From: an uncultured bacterium
GTDB taxonomy: Bacteria; Bacillota; Clostridia; Christensenellales; QALW01
Reading direction: 5' to 3'
DNA: 40,209 bases
Assembly (NCBI GenBank): GCA_905214315.1
Contig: CAJMLN010000017.1
Coordinates: 1 to 40,209 of the forward strand
Shown here: positions 17,698-26,231 of the stretch, piece after piece
Layout of the letters: each line of letters begins with the position of its first letter
Numbering within the stretch: the first letter of the stretch is position 1
Program-made: the position numbers and the translations under genes
The notes under the pieces: generated by a model
The model's database searches: none
Told to the model about the DNA's origin: nothing
Seen by the model: the letters and a program-made list of their open reading frames with translations, nothing else

Positions 17698-18987
17698 ATG
17701 GAATATATTATACTTTTATTGATCCTGATTTTCGGCATTGCCGCTATCGTATTACAGACAGCGATAATCCGCCGTCTTTCAGCGCAGAATGCAAAAAAGG
17801 AAGAATTAGAGCGGCAGCTGCAGCAGGAAATGAAAGATTTTCTGCTGCAGCAGAACAGCGCGCTGCGCCAGGAGCTGAATGCCACGCTTGCTAACTACAG
17901 CAATACTGTGAATAACGGAACGGCGCAGCTGACTACAGTACTGCAAAACCAAATGGAGGGTTTTTCCCAAACCCTCCGGGATATGGCCGAGCAAAACCGC
18001 CGCCAATTAAACGAAATGCGGCAAACGATAGAAAACAATCTGCACTCGCTGCAGTCGGATAATGCCGATAAGCTGGAAAAAATGCGGCAAACGGTAGACG
18101 AAAAGCTCAGCTCCACTCTGGAAAAACGCCTGAGCGAAAGCTTTTCTTCGGTAAGCAAGCAGCTGGAGAACGTATACAAGGGACTGGGCGAAATGCAGAC
18201 GCTGGCCTCCAGCGTGGGGGATTTAAAAAGTGCCCTGACCAATGTAAAGGTGCGCGGAACCTGGGGCGAGGTTTCACTGGAAAACCTTTTAAGCCAGCTT
18301 TTAACTCCGGAGCAATATAAAAGAAATGTAAAACCGGTACCGCGCTCTAATAACATTGTAGAATTCTGCATCTGCCTGCCCAACAATGAAAATAACGACA
18401 TCGTCTATCTTCCCATTGACTGCAAATTCCCCATTGAACAGTACATCCGCCTGTGCGACGCTTCCGAAGCAGGAGATGCCGCAGGAGCAGAGGAGGCTTC
18501 CAAACAACTGGAGGCTTCCATTAAGCTCAGTGCGCGCACAATCCGCGATAAATATATCGCTCCGCCCCACACTACGGATTTTGCCATTATGTATCTGCCC
18601 ATTGAGGGGCTGTACGCCGAAGTGGCCCGTAAAAGCGGCCTCTGTGAGCAGCTGCAGCGGGAATACCGCGTAACCGTGGCCGGTCCCACTACCCTGGGCG
18701 CCTTTTTAAACAGCCTTCAGCTGGGCTTTAAAACGCTGGCCATTCAAAAACGCACCAGTGAAATTACGCAGCTGCTTACAAAAATCAAGGGAAATTTTGG
18801 CAAATTTGCTAATTTGCTGGAAAAAACCAAGCGCCGGCTGGATGACGCCAGCGCCAATATCGAGGACGCCACCAAGCGCTATTATAAAATCGATACGCTT
18901 TTAGGCAAAGCCGATACATTTTCCTTGGAAACTTCGGACGAACCTGCCGCAGAGAAAGATATGGATTCCGCAGAATCCGGCTCTTAA
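17698..18987 (+). CDS. rmuC: RmuC family protein
   Basis: A 429-residue protein. One N-terminal membrane segment (about 3-22) is followed by a long glutamine-rich coiled coil (about 25-160) and the RmuC nuclease-like domain (about 170-400). Family wording is clear: VRGTWGEVSLENLL, PIDCKFPIEQYIRL, FAIMYLPIEGLYAE and GPTTLGAFLNSLQLGF. In E. coli RmuC limits recombination at inverted repeats and is thought to cut DNA; a role in phage defence has also been suggested for the family. The ATG follows AGAAGGAA. It is probably transcribed with the ABC exporter genes, though a functional link is not evident. Confidence 0.93.
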   Translation: MEYIILLLILIFGIAAIVLQTAIIRRLSAQNAKKEELERQLQQEMKDFLLQQNSALRQELNATLANYSNTVNNGTAQLTTVLQNQMEGFSQTLRDMAEQNRRQLNEMRQTIENNLHSLQSDNADKLEKMRQTVDEKLSSTLEKRLSESFSSVSKQLENVYKGLGEMQTLASSVGDLKSALTNVKVRGTWGEVSLENLLSQLLTPEQYKRNVKPVPRSNNIVEFCICLPNNENNDIVYLPIDCKFPIEQYIRLCDASEAGDAAGAEEASKQLEASIKLSARTIRDKYIAPPHTTDFAIMYLPIEGLYAEVARKSGLCEQLQREYRVTVAGPTTLGAFLNSLQLGFKTLAIQKRTSEITQLLTKIKGNFGKFANLLEKTKRRLDDASANIEDATKRYYKIDTLLGKADTFSLETSDEPAAEKDMDSAESGS

Positions 18988-18995
18988 AATTTTTC

Positions 18996-19029
18996 TATAC
19001 ATCAAAACGATAATATAGTATAATACTAT
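18996..19029 (+). promoter_or_regulatory. Possible promoter with AT-rich palindrome upstream of the 19070 gene
   Basis: A weak TATACA (18996-19001), a 17-base spacer and a perfect TATAAT (19019-19024). The -10 box lies inside the odd-centred palindrome ATAGTAT-A-ATACTAT (19015-19029). Any transcript from here would run straight into the hairpin at 19028. Confidence 0.4.
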
Positions 19030-19056
19030 TCAGTACTGCGGTACTGAATCTTTTTT
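19028..19056 (+). terminator. Intrinsic terminator (rmuC end, possible attenuator)
   Basis: A 9-bp stem ATTCAGTAC/GTACTGAAT (19028-19036 and 19041-19049) with the loop TGCG is followed by C and six T. It ends 13 bases before the next start codon, so it terminates rmuC transcripts and may attenuate transcription of the following genes. Confidence 0.82.
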
Positions 19057-19069
19057 GGGAAATGATAGA

Positions 19070-19741
19070 ATGAAACATCTGCTTACAAAAAAGCTTTATA
19101 TCTGGGGCCTCGCAATCGTACTGATCACCGCTCTGACCTTTGCGCTCTTCCATATGCGTGCTAAATATCTGGAAACCAACCGCGACCGTATTATTCTTTT
19201 GGCCTATCAAACAAATATCACCGGCTCCAGCGGAGAAATGTGGGCAAAAAATCTGCAGACGCTGTTCCCCGAAATGCCGGGCTTTGAGGTTTCCGTTTAT
19301 CTTACACGGGAGACCGGAAACGAAAATATTACTATAACTACCGAAAACGGCTGGCAGCAAATTGTCACCCGACTGGGCAACAGGCAGGGTGATATTCTGC
19401 TGTTGAATAACGAAGCTTTTTATCATACCATGCTGGCCAATGATTTTCTTCTGCCCCTGGAACCCTGCGGATACGGCGACCGTGCCGTCCGGGGAGAAAA
19501 CGGAAAAATTTACGGCATCGACGTAACTGGACTTACCGCCGAGGGACTTTACAGCTTAGACACCTCCTCCCTGGTAGGGCAGGGTCAACCTCTGCCCCTG
19601 GCTTCAACAGATGCCCACGATTATGAAACGAACACCGAAAACTTTCCTCCTCGAGTTATTGCAGTACTGTATAAAGGGACCGCACACGAAACATATGCAC
19701 GGCAGATTATAGAACAGCTTTGGGGAGGCTGCGGGCAATGA
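19070..19741 (+). CDS. Membrane-anchored extracytoplasmic protein, solute-binding-protein-like fragment (1 of 2)
   Basis: I do not recognise a named family. The 223 residues begin with a basic N-terminus and a single membrane segment (about 10-30), so the rest is probably outside. The wording WQQIVTRLGNRQGDILLLNN, then FLLPLEP, then GENGKIYGIDV resembles one lobe of a family-1/8 sugar-binding protein (typically DI, then LxPLD, then DGKxYGIP), but the second lobe is missing. I chose ATG 19070 over a TTG at 19055 that lacks a ribosome site; the ribosome site for the ATG is itself weak (GGGA). The next gene overlaps by 4 bases and has the same plan. Confidence 0.6.
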   Translation: MKHLLTKKLYIWGLAIVLITALTFALFHMRAKYLETNRDRIILLAYQTNITGSSGEMWAKNLQTLFPEMPGFEVSVYLTRETGNENITITTENGWQQIVTRLGNRQGDILLLNNEAFYHTMLANDFLLPLEPCGYGDRAVRGENGKIYGIDVTGLTAEGLYSLDTSSLVGQGQPLPLASTDAHDYETNTENFPPRVIAVLYKGTAHETYARQIIEQLWGGCGQ

Positions 19742-20325
19742 AACATATAAAATACGCACTTTCACACTGCATCAATCTTCTTTTGGTGCTCTGTATCGCC
19801 ATTTGTCTGTTAACAGCCGGCTTATCAGAAATTCTTTCCCAGCTTCAGTCTGCCAAAAACGGTGTGGAAATCATCCTTGTGGATACCACCCTTTCCTTAG
19901 GAGGAGAAAATCAGTTTCGCAAAAATATCCAGACCTTCACGCACATAAAATACGTAGGGATCTCTACAATAGACTCTCCTTCAGCAGAAGAATACATCAA
20001 CACCATTGAAAACTATTCAATGGCGGAATATTTAAAATATCTCGCTCTAAGCCGGAATGCTGAAATCCTGATTGTTCCGGGGGCAATGCTTGAAACGGTT
20101 TACCAGATGGATACAATCACCCCGCTTTTACTGGAAATTCCGGAACAATACCAAGAAACCTGCAGCCTCGATGGTACCGTTTATGCCTTTCCTTTCCGGG
20201 ACTTAACTGTTACTGATTACGGCGCTACCCTTCTTTCTGCACAGAGTGAAGTTTTCGGCATTCTACTTGCCGGCGGCGACCATACCGATGCAATACGCCA
20301 ATATTTAGCGTCGCTGACAGCATAA
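19738..20325 (+). CDS. Membrane-anchored extracytoplasmic protein, solute-binding-protein-like fragment (2 of 2)
   Basis: A 195-residue protein. The start overlaps the previous stop as ATGA, and both proteins begin MKH. One membrane segment (about 12-33) is followed by an outer domain with NAEILIVPGAMLETVY, LLLEIP and LDGTVYAFPFRDL, matching region by region the ordered DIL, LxPL and GKIYGI stretches of its neighbour. The two look like diverged paralogues or two halves of one receptor. No enzyme motif was seen. They may form a heteromeric cell-surface sensor or an assembly factor; both are guesses. Confidence 0.6.
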   Translation: MKHIKYALSHCINLLLVLCIAICLLTAGLSEILSQLQSAKNGVEIILVDTTLSLGGENQFRKNIQTFTHIKYVGISTIDSPSAEEYINTIENYSMAEYLKYLALSRNAEILIVPGAMLETVYQMDTITPLLLEIPEQYQETCSLDGTVYAFPFRDLTVTDYGATLLSAQSEVFGILLAGGDHTDAIRQYLASLTA

Positions 20326-20365
20326 AACTCTGTCCCGCAGCAAATTTTTATATGGAGGAATTTCT

Positions 20366-22195
20366 ATGTATCAGCAAAAATGTGAGCCAAAAAAATATTC
20401 TGCTATTCAAACTCTTTTATTAACGGCTGCCGGGATCCTGATTTTTTTGTTTTTTTGTTTTCTTCTGGCTTACATCGACCGTTTATTCGGTGCTTCCGGC
20501 GCGTCTTTTGCGGCGCTTTTCCTCTTTTTACTGCTGGGTTATTTTCTTATAAAACCAAATCAAGCCTCTTACCTTTATACCTTAAAGGGCAATTGCTTTA
20601 CAATCGAACAAATCGTAAACAAAAAAACAGTTAAAACTATAAGAATAGAAAAAAACACAATAACATCCGTTGTGCCGGGACGCAGCGGATACCGTCTTTT
20701 GCCGCGCGGACATGCTCCCTATACAATTTTTTGCAGCGACAAACAATATTGTGTGGCGTTAGACGACACAATGCGAGCAGGTTTATTAGAAAAAAGCGCC
20801 ACTGACGCCTTTCTTATGCAAAACCGCGAAAAAATATTCAATACACTGCAAGAATTAATTTCTGTTCCTTCGGTAAAAAGTGCTCCTCAAAATGGTATGC
20901 CTTTTGGTCCTGCCTGTGCTCAGGTGCTGGAAAAAACACTGGCAATCTGCGAAAGCCTGGGGATGAAAACAAAAAATTTAGAAAATTACTGCGGCTGGGC
21001 GGAGATCGGCAGCGGCAAAAAAATGATCGGCATTCTCTGCCACTTAGACGTCGTTCCCGCGGGGGATGGCTGGATAACCAATCCGTTTGAAGCAGTATTT
21101 TCGGAGGGCTGCATCATCGGCCGCGGTGCTGCTGACGATAAAGGCCCCACCGCAGCAGCGATTTATGCCGTTGCCGCCGTAAAAGAAAGTCTGGAGTCCC
21201 TGCCCGGCCGCATACGGCTGATTTTTGGCTGCGATGAGGAAAGCGGCTGGGGATGTATGGAACGGTACGGCAAGACCGAGGAGCTTCCCGATATGGCCTT
21301 TACGCCCGATGCGGAATATCCGGTTATCACCACCGAAAAGGGCATTGCCCAGTTTACACTTACCACCAGTCTGGACGAGGGCGATTATCAGCTGTATATC
21401 AACGGCGGTATGCGTCCTAACATGGTACCCGACCGGGCTACTGCCACGGTAATCGGCAATATCGATCGGCTCTATCCCATTTTAACGGAATATGACGTTC
21501 GCAAAAACGGCCTCAGCTTTTCTGCAAAGGGCAATACGCTCACCATAGAGGCCGCAGGAACCAGTGCCCATGCATCTACTCCCGAAAAAGGTAAAAACGC
21601 ACTGTTTGCACTGTTCCGCTTTCTAAGTGCCCTGAATTTAGGAGGCAGTCAGGGGAAATTTACAGAAGAAATGCTTACACTGTTTATCGATAAAAGCGAC
21701 GGAAGCGGCGCCGGTCTTCTGCTGAGCGATGAGGTTTCCGGCGCGCTGACGCTGAATCTGGGCATATGCTGCATCGGAAAAAATGAGCTGTTCAGCGACA
21801 TGCAGGACGATTCCTGCCGGGTGGTGCTGGATATCCGCTACCCTGTTTCCTATCCCCTGGAGGAGATCTCCGCAAAGCTGCAGCGGGCAATTCCCTCTTC
21901 CTGGGATTGTGAAATCGAACATGCGCAGGCGCCGCACCATATAGACGAGAACACACCGCTGGTACAGACGCTCATGAAAGTATACAGACAATATACGCAA
22001 AAAAACGATAAGCCTCTGGCCATCGGCGGCGGCACTTACGCACGTGCATTGCCCGGAAGAGCCGTTGCTTTCGGCGTTCAATTCCCACAAGAACCTGATC
22101 AGGCACATCAGGCAAATGAAAAGATTAAAACGGACAATTTGCTGTTGAGTGCAAAAATGTTTGCCTCTGCGCTTACAGAACTTATTCAAATATAA
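20366..22195 (+). CDS. M20 family (PepV/Sapep-like) dipeptidase fused to an N-terminal two-TM and PH-like module
   Basis: A 609-residue metallopeptidase. Residues from about 150 onward match PepV-like M20 dipeptidases that cleave unblocked dipeptides with two zinc ions. The metal and catalytic residues are all present: H226 and D228 (CHLDVVP), D257 (GAADDKGP), E291/E292 (DEESGWG), D315 (TPDAEYP) and H581 (AHQANE), plus the GGGTYAR motif. Residues 1-150 are foreign to PepV: two membrane helices (about 14-37 and 46-63), then a beta-rich PH-like stretch (about 68-142, LKGNCFTIEQIV). PepV itself has about 470 residues and is cytosolic. The ORF is continuous with a good ribosome site (TGGAGGAA). 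The two helices with a short loop leave the peptidase inside. Confidence 0.88.
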   Translation: MYQQKCEPKKYSAIQTLLLTAAGILIFLFFCFLLAYIDRLFGASGASFAALFLFLLLGYFLIKPNQASYLYTLKGNCFTIEQIVNKKTVKTIRIEKNTITSVVPGRSGYRLLPRGHAPYTIFCSDKQYCVALDDTMRAGLLEKSATDAFLMQNREKIFNTLQELISVPSVKSAPQNGMPFGPACAQVLEKTLAICESLGMKTKNLENYCGWAEIGSGKKMIGILCHLDVVPAGDGWITNPFEAVFSEGCIIGRGAADDKGPTAAAIYAVAAVKESLESLPGRIRLIFGCDEESGWGCMERYGKTEELPDMAFTPDAEYPVITTEKGIAQFTLTTSLDEGDYQLYINGGMRPNMVPDRATATVIGNIDRLYPILTEYDVRKNGLSFSAKGNTLTIEAAGTSAHASTPEKGKNALFALFRFLSALNLGGSQGKFTEEMLTLFIDKSDGSGAGLLLSDEVSGALTLNLGICCIGKNELFSDMQDDSCRVVLDIRYPVSYPLEEISAKLQRAIPSSWDCEIEHAQAPHHIDENTPLVQTLMKVYRQYTQKNDKPLAIGGGTYARALPGRAVAFGVQFPQEPDQAHQANEKIKTDNLLLSAKMFASALTELIQI

Positions 22196-22210
22196 TTTTT
22201 ATTTGAATAA
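22182..22210. repeat. 10-bp inverted repeat spanning the peptidase stop codon
   Basis: TTATTCAAAT (22182-22191) and ATTTGAATAA (22201-22210) surround a 9-base loop containing five T. It overlaps the -35 box of the next promoter and could be a weak terminator or an operator. Confidence 0.45.
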
Positions 22211-22231
22211 ACGCTGTTTTTTTGTTATAAT
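22203..22231 (+). promoter_or_regulatory. Sigma-A promoter of the DUF951-lepB-dusB run
   Basis: TTGAAT (22203-22208), a 17-base spacer and a perfect TATAAT (22226-22231), about 30 bases before the ATG at 22262. Confidence 0.72.
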
Positions 22232-22261
22232 GTAACAGGAATGAATAAAAGCGGTGATCAT

Positions 22262-22462
22262 ATGTTTCAAATTGAAATCGGGGATACGGTCATCACCCGG
22301 AAAAAGCATCCCTGCGGCGGCAACAGCTGGCAATGCGTCCGCACGGGGGCAGATATCAAATTAAAATGCAATACCTGCGGCAGAATTATTATGCTGGACC
22401 GCGAGGAATGTAAAAAACGTACAAAAAATATTGTAAAAGCGGAAGGCAAAAAGAATGACTAA
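22262..22462 (+). CDS. DUF951 family small zinc-ribbon-like protein
   Basis: A 66-residue protein of the conserved Firmicutes DUF951 type. Family wording is clear: GDTVITRKKHPCGG, then RTGADIKLKCNTCGR, then IMLDREE. Four cysteines (18, 25, 36 and 39) could bind a metal. I chose ATG 22262, which has GGTGAT about 5 bases upstream and gives the usual family length; an ATG at 22241 touches its only possible ribosome site. The end overlaps the signal peptidase start by 8 bases. Function is unknown; it is usually found in housekeeping contexts, as here. Confidence 0.85.
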   Translation: MFQIEIGDTVITRKKHPCGGNSWQCVRTGADIKLKCNTCGRIIMLDREECKKRTKNIVKAEGKKND

Positions 22463-23582
22463 GCAAACCGATCCAAAGGATACAAATTCCTTTTCCGAAA
22501 AAGATGTGTCCCTGCAAACACAGGAGGACGAACGGCCAAACGATATAGCCGGTCAATTTTCCATTTTTGATCAGGAAATCTCCGGCACCCTTTTTACACC
22601 AAATCCCCCGGAAGAGGCTGCCGATGATGAGTCAGAGGAACCCGCTGCAGCCAACCGAACTGCAACTGGTACAACTATTTTGCAGGAAAACCCGGAGAAC
22701 GCAGTATATGAAAATAATACAGAAGCAGAATCCGGCGCTTCATCCCTACAAAATTCTTCGGAAAAAGATACCGTTTCTCCACAGGATGAGTACTATATTC
22801 CGCAGTTCGATAGTCCTCCGGCAGAAAAGACCATAAAAACAGCTGCGTCTTTCCCTGCGTCGTCAACTTTGGATTCCGCAGCAGAAGATATTGAAGACGG
22901 CGAAGAAGAACCTATTTCGAACCGTTTAGTTCCCTATAGTGAAATCAAAAATAAAAGCGAACTGCCGGCATTTGAGACACCTTATCTCTACAAGGGAAAA
23001 AAAGGTGAGCATATCCGCTACCGGCTTTCCCTGCCGACAGATAAAAACCCTAAAAAAGAAAGAATGAAAAGAAACATCATCAGTTTAGGAATCACAGTAA
23101 TTACCGCGCTTGTACTGGCGTTCTTATTAAGAAGCTTCGTCTTTGTCCTTGCTACCGTAAACGGTCCAAGCATGGAGCCGACTTTGCAGAATAACGAAAA
23201 AATATTGGTTACGCGCTATAGCTATTATTTCCATGAAATTGAGCGCGGCGACGTAATCGTCTGCCGTTTTGACAACGAAAATTTTCCTGACTACTATGTA
23301 AAACGTGTAATTGCCTTAGGCGGTGAAACCGTAAAAATAGAAAACGGCGTCGTGTATGTAAACGATACGCCTTTAGAAGAAAACTATATAAAAGAGCCGC
23401 CGCAAAACGACATGGATGAGGTTCTGGTTCCGGCCGGATACGTATTTGTAATGGGAGATAACCGGAATAATTCCACGGACAGCCGGAAGAGCTATATCGG
23501 CCCCATTGCACAGGAGCTTGTCGTAGGCAAGGCGCGCTGTATTCTGTTCCCATTTTCCAATTTTGGCGCTATTGAGGAGTAG
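22455..23582 (+). CDS. lepB: Signal peptidase I with long acidic N-terminal extension
   Basis: A type I signal peptidase that removes signal peptides from exported proteins at the outer face of the membrane. The catalytic Ser239 (GPSMEPTL) and Lys283 (YYVKRVIA) are present, as is the box-E motif MGDNRNNSTDSR (about 333-344). A single membrane helix spans about 207-234. The first 200 residues are hydrophilic, acidic and Ser/Pro/Glu-rich, with no predicted fold, and lie in the cytoplasm; usual Gram-positive SipS-like enzymes have only 10-40 residues there. The ATG overlaps the DUF951 gene, and the next gene starts 4 bases after the stop. Catalytic assignment is secure; the role of the tail is unknown. 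Confidence 0.94.
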   Translation: MTKQTDPKDTNSFSEKDVSLQTQEDERPNDIAGQFSIFDQEISGTLFTPNPPEEAADDESEEPAAANRTATGTTILQENPENAVYENNTEAESGASSLQNSSEKDTVSPQDEYYIPQFDSPPAEKTIKTAASFPASSTLDSAAEDIEDGEEEPISNRLVPYSEIKNKSELPAFETPYLYKGKKGEHIRYRLSLPTDKNPKKERMKRNIISLGITVITALVLAFLLRSFVFVLATVNGPSMEPTLQNNEKILVTRYSYYFHEIERGDVIVCRFDNENFPDYYVKRVIALGGETVKIENGVVYVNDTPLEENYIKEPPQNDMDEVLVPAGYVFVMGDNRNNSTDSRKSYIGPIAQELVVGKARCILFPFSNFGAIEE

Positions 23583-23586
23583 CTTT

Positions 23587-24432
23587 GTGAAATTTCTTGT
23601 ACTTTCTGATATCCACGGCAACAATATTGCCTTGCAGGCCGTGCTGGACAAAGTAAAAAATCAACGCTACGACAAAGTACTGGTACTTGGCGATAACATC
23701 GGTGACGGCCCTTGTCCCGATAAAGTATTGAGCCTCCTTGCTTCGCTGAATCCCGTAATGATCCAGGGGAACAGAGAGGAGCTTGCATGCCGCCATTTTG
23801 CCGGTTTTGCCGAAACACAAAAAGCACTGCAATGGCAATTTATGCGGGAATCCTTAAGCTATATGTCGCCGCAGCAGAAAAAATGGATCGCCTCTCTGCC
23901 GCAGCAACAGACAATAACGGCCGAGGGACTTTCGCTGAAAATGGTTCACGGCTCTCCTTTTTCAATTCGAGAACTGCTGTATTACAATAATCCTCAAAGA
24001 TTGCAGGAATGTCTGGCAGCTATTAAGGAGCCAATTCTCCTATGCGGTCACAATCACTATCAATTTGCCTATTTAAACGGTGATACTTTAGTGATGAACC
24101 CCGGTTCTATCGGATTAAGCCAAAAAAACGAGGCTTTCCGTGCAGATTATGCAATGCTGAATCTCTCTGCCGGTCAGTTTTCCTTTGAACTGAACCACGT
24201 ATATTATGACGGCGAAAAAATCAAACGGGAATATATGAACCGCAATTTATGGGATACAAATATCTGGGGGCAGATTGCTTATAAAGAAATGAGCGAGGGC
24301 AAAATGTACATTATTTCTTTCGCCCGTTTTGTTTTTAACTTGGCAAAAGCCAGAAACGCATCTTCCCACCCTCTGGATGATGCAATTTGGCAGGAGGCAT
24401 GTGAAACATGGGATTGGACGCCTGTAAAATGA
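23587..24432 (+). CDS. YfcE/MJ0936-type metallophosphoesterase
   Basis: A 281-residue calcineurin-like phosphoesterase. Metal-binding motifs are in order: D8-x-H10 (SDIHGN), GDNIGDG (D36), GNREE (N62), then GHNH (near 157) and NPGSIGLS. The start is the GTG at 23587, placed 7 bases after GAGGAG in the end of the signal peptidase gene; the upstream in-frame alternative reads back into that gene. About 90 C-terminal residues beyond the usual YfcE core are rich in aromatic residues and unassigned. The end overlaps the PHP gene by 25 bases. The substrate is unknown; YfcE relatives hydrolyse phosphodiesters or protein phosphates. Confidence 0.87.
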   Translation: MKFLVLSDIHGNNIALQAVLDKVKNQRYDKVLVLGDNIGDGPCPDKVLSLLASLNPVMIQGNREELACRHFAGFAETQKALQWQFMRESLSYMSPQQKKWIASLPQQQTITAEGLSLKMVHGSPFSIRELLYYNNPQRLQECLAAIKEPILLCGHNHYQFAYLNGDTLVMNPGSIGLSQKNEAFRADYAMLNLSAGQFSFELNHVYYDGEKIKREYMNRNLWDTNIWGQIAYKEMSEGKMYIISFARFVFNLAKARNASSHPLDDAIWQEACETWDWTPVK

Positions 24433-25190
24433 TGCTGTTCGACTGCCACGTAAATGCAAAGATTACACAGCAGCAAGGTATCAAAAAATACTGCTCCCAG
24501 GCAAAGCAGCAGGGTCTCGGTGGTTTTTGCCTGACTGAACCGGTTGTGTTTTCCCAAGCGGCAACTACAATCAAACTGCCCCGATATTTCGTTAAGGATG
24601 ATAATGATTTAGAAATTCTAACTGGCTTGGAAATCGACTTTACACGAGAAACGCATGAAAGTATTGCTTTGCTCACTGCGGGGCTAACCCCGGATTACGT
24701 GATTAACGCCGTTCACAGTGTAGACGAGTTCTCGCTGCGGGATATGGAATATTACACCGCAAGAAGCCGAAGCGAGGCCTACAGCAATTATCTGGAATGT
24801 GTTTTTGATTCCCTGGACGCAGCCTTTGAGTATTCCGTATTAGGCCATATTACCTATGTGAGCAAATACGCCTATTATCCTTCCCCAGCGCTGGAATGGC
24901 GGGAATTTCCGGATATTCTCGATAACATTTTAATGCGGGCTGTTTTTATGGGCAAAGGACTGGAGCTCAACGCGTCAGCGTATACGGCGGAAAAAATATT
25001 GATGCCCTCGCTGTCCGTTTTAAAGCGCTACCGGGAGCTCGGCGGTGAAATTCTCACACTGGGTTCCGGTGCGCAATCTTGTATGCAAATAGGTGCATAT
25101 ATGCATCAAATGCGTGAAGCCGCTATCAGCTGCGGCTTTAAGTATTATACAGTCTTTAAAGAAATGCGTCCGCAAATGTATCCGCTATGA
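24408..25190 (+). CDS. PHP-domain (HisJ-like) protein with degenerate metal site
   Basis: A 260-residue protein laid out like histidinol-phosphate phosphatase of the PHP superfamily. Several metal-site motifs have changed: HxH is H14-V-N16, TDH is TEP (43-45), and GSDAH is GSGAQ (219-223). Others remain: E75 (GLEID), H103 (AVHSVDEF), H147 (GHITYV) and E186 (LELN). Three ligand-bearing motifs are thus altered, so histidinol phosphatase activity is doubtful. I chose ATG 24408, which has AGGAGG 10 bases upstream; ATG 24429, overlapping the previous stop as ATGA, is the alternative. No his genes are nearby. It overlaps dusB by 4 bases. Confidence 0.72.
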   Translation: MGLDACKMMLFDCHVNAKITQQQGIKKYCSQAKQQGLGGFCLTEPVVFSQAATTIKLPRYFVKDDNDLEILTGLEIDFTRETHESIALLTAGLTPDYVINAVHSVDEFSLRDMEYYTARSRSEAYSNYLECVFDSLDAAFEYSVLGHITYVSKYAYYPSPALEWREFPDILDNILMRAVFMGKGLELNASAYTAEKILMPSLSVLKRYRELGGEILTLGSGAQSCMQIGAYMHQMREAAISCGFKYYTVFKEMRPQMYPL

Positions 25191-26137
25191 AAATCACATT
25201 TCCTAAAAACAAATTAATCCTGGCACCGATGGCCGGCGTTACCGACAGTATTTTCCGCCAGATCTGCACCCGCTTCGGCGCAGGCCTGACCTTTACGGAA
25301 ATGGTCAGCGCCAAAGGCCTGTACTACAGCAGCGAAAATACGGAGTTTTTATTAACGCCCGCCCATACAGGCAGCGAGGGCGCCCAGATTTTCGGCTCTT
25401 CCCCTGAAATTATGGCGAAAGAGCTCTCTCACCCGCTTTTTGAGCCGTTTGCACTGATCGATATCAACATGGGCTGTCCGGCAAAAAAAATCACCTCCAA
25501 CGGCGAAGGCAGCGCACTGATGAAGGATATCCCTCTGGCAAAGGAAATCATCTCCGCCTGCTCTCATGCAGCCAAAAAGCCCGTAACCGTAAAAATCCGC
25601 GCAGGCTGGCAGGAAAAAAACGCCGTGGAATTTGCCGTTGCCGCACAGGAGGCCGGCGCGTCGGCCGTTACTGTACACGGGCGCACAGCACAGCAGGCTT
25701 ATCGGGGCAAGGCCGATCTGGAAATTATACGGCAGGTCAAGCAAAGCGTATCCATTCCCGTAATCGGCAACGGTGATATTACCGATGCCGTCTCGACCCA
25801 AAGAATGCTGGAATATACCGGCTGTGATGCTGTGATGATCGGCCGTGCCAGCCAGGGAGCGCCCTGGATTTTTGCCCAAATACAGGCAGAACTGGAGGGA
25901 CGCGCCTTTTCACTGACTGCAGAGCAAAAGCTGGATATCGCCTTGGAGCACGGAACGGGACTGACACAACTGCGGGGGGAGCGTACCGCTATGCTGCAAA
26001 TGCGCAAGCACCTTTCCTGGTACATCCATGGCTGGCGCAGCGCGGCCTCTATCCGGGAAAAAATTAACGGCCTCTGTACGCTTGAGCAGTTCTATGAATT
26101 GATCGAACAATTAAAAAAGGCAGCAAATCAAACCTGA
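25187..26137 (+). CDS. dusB: tRNA-dihydrouridine synthase (DusB-like)
   Basis: A 316-residue FMN enzyme that reduces uridines in tRNA with NADPH. The TIM-barrel start LAPMAGVTDSIFRQI, the active-site Cys97 in INMGCPAKKI, the VKIRAGW motif, TVHGRTAQQAYRGKADLEII and the FMN-phosphate stretch GNGDITD and MIGRASQGAPW are all present. The C-terminal helical domain (about 240-316) is full length. The start overlaps the PHP gene as ATGA, and a bidirectional terminator follows, so it closes the run that begins at 22262. Confidence 0.95.
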   Translation: MKITFPKNKLILAPMAGVTDSIFRQICTRFGAGLTFTEMVSAKGLYYSSENTEFLLTPAHTGSEGAQIFGSSPEIMAKELSHPLFEPFALIDINMGCPAKKITSNGEGSALMKDIPLAKEIISACSHAAKKPVTVKIRAGWQEKNAVEFAVAAQEAGASAVTVHGRTAQQAYRGKADLEIIRQVKQSVSIPVIGNGDITDAVSTQRMLEYTGCDAVMIGRASQGAPWIFAQIQAELEGRAFSLTAEQKLDIALEHGTGLTQLRGERTAMLQMRKHLSWYIHGWRSAASIREKINGLCTLEQFYELIEQLKKAANQT

Positions 26138-26165
26138 GCTTTGAGCCCCGGCACTGCAAAATCGA

Positions 26166-26198
26166 CAAAAGGCTTTTCTTTAAAGGAAAAGCCTTTTG
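26166..26198. terminator. Bidirectional terminator between dusB and the bce module
   Basis: A 13-bp stem CAAAAGGCTTTTC/GAAAAGCCTTTTG (26166-26178 and 26186-26198) with a 7-base loop. The T-rich 3' arm on both strands suits both converging transcripts. Confidence 0.8.
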
Positions 26199-26231
26199 AA
26201 TTATTGTATTCTTTATGAAATAAAAGTAATA

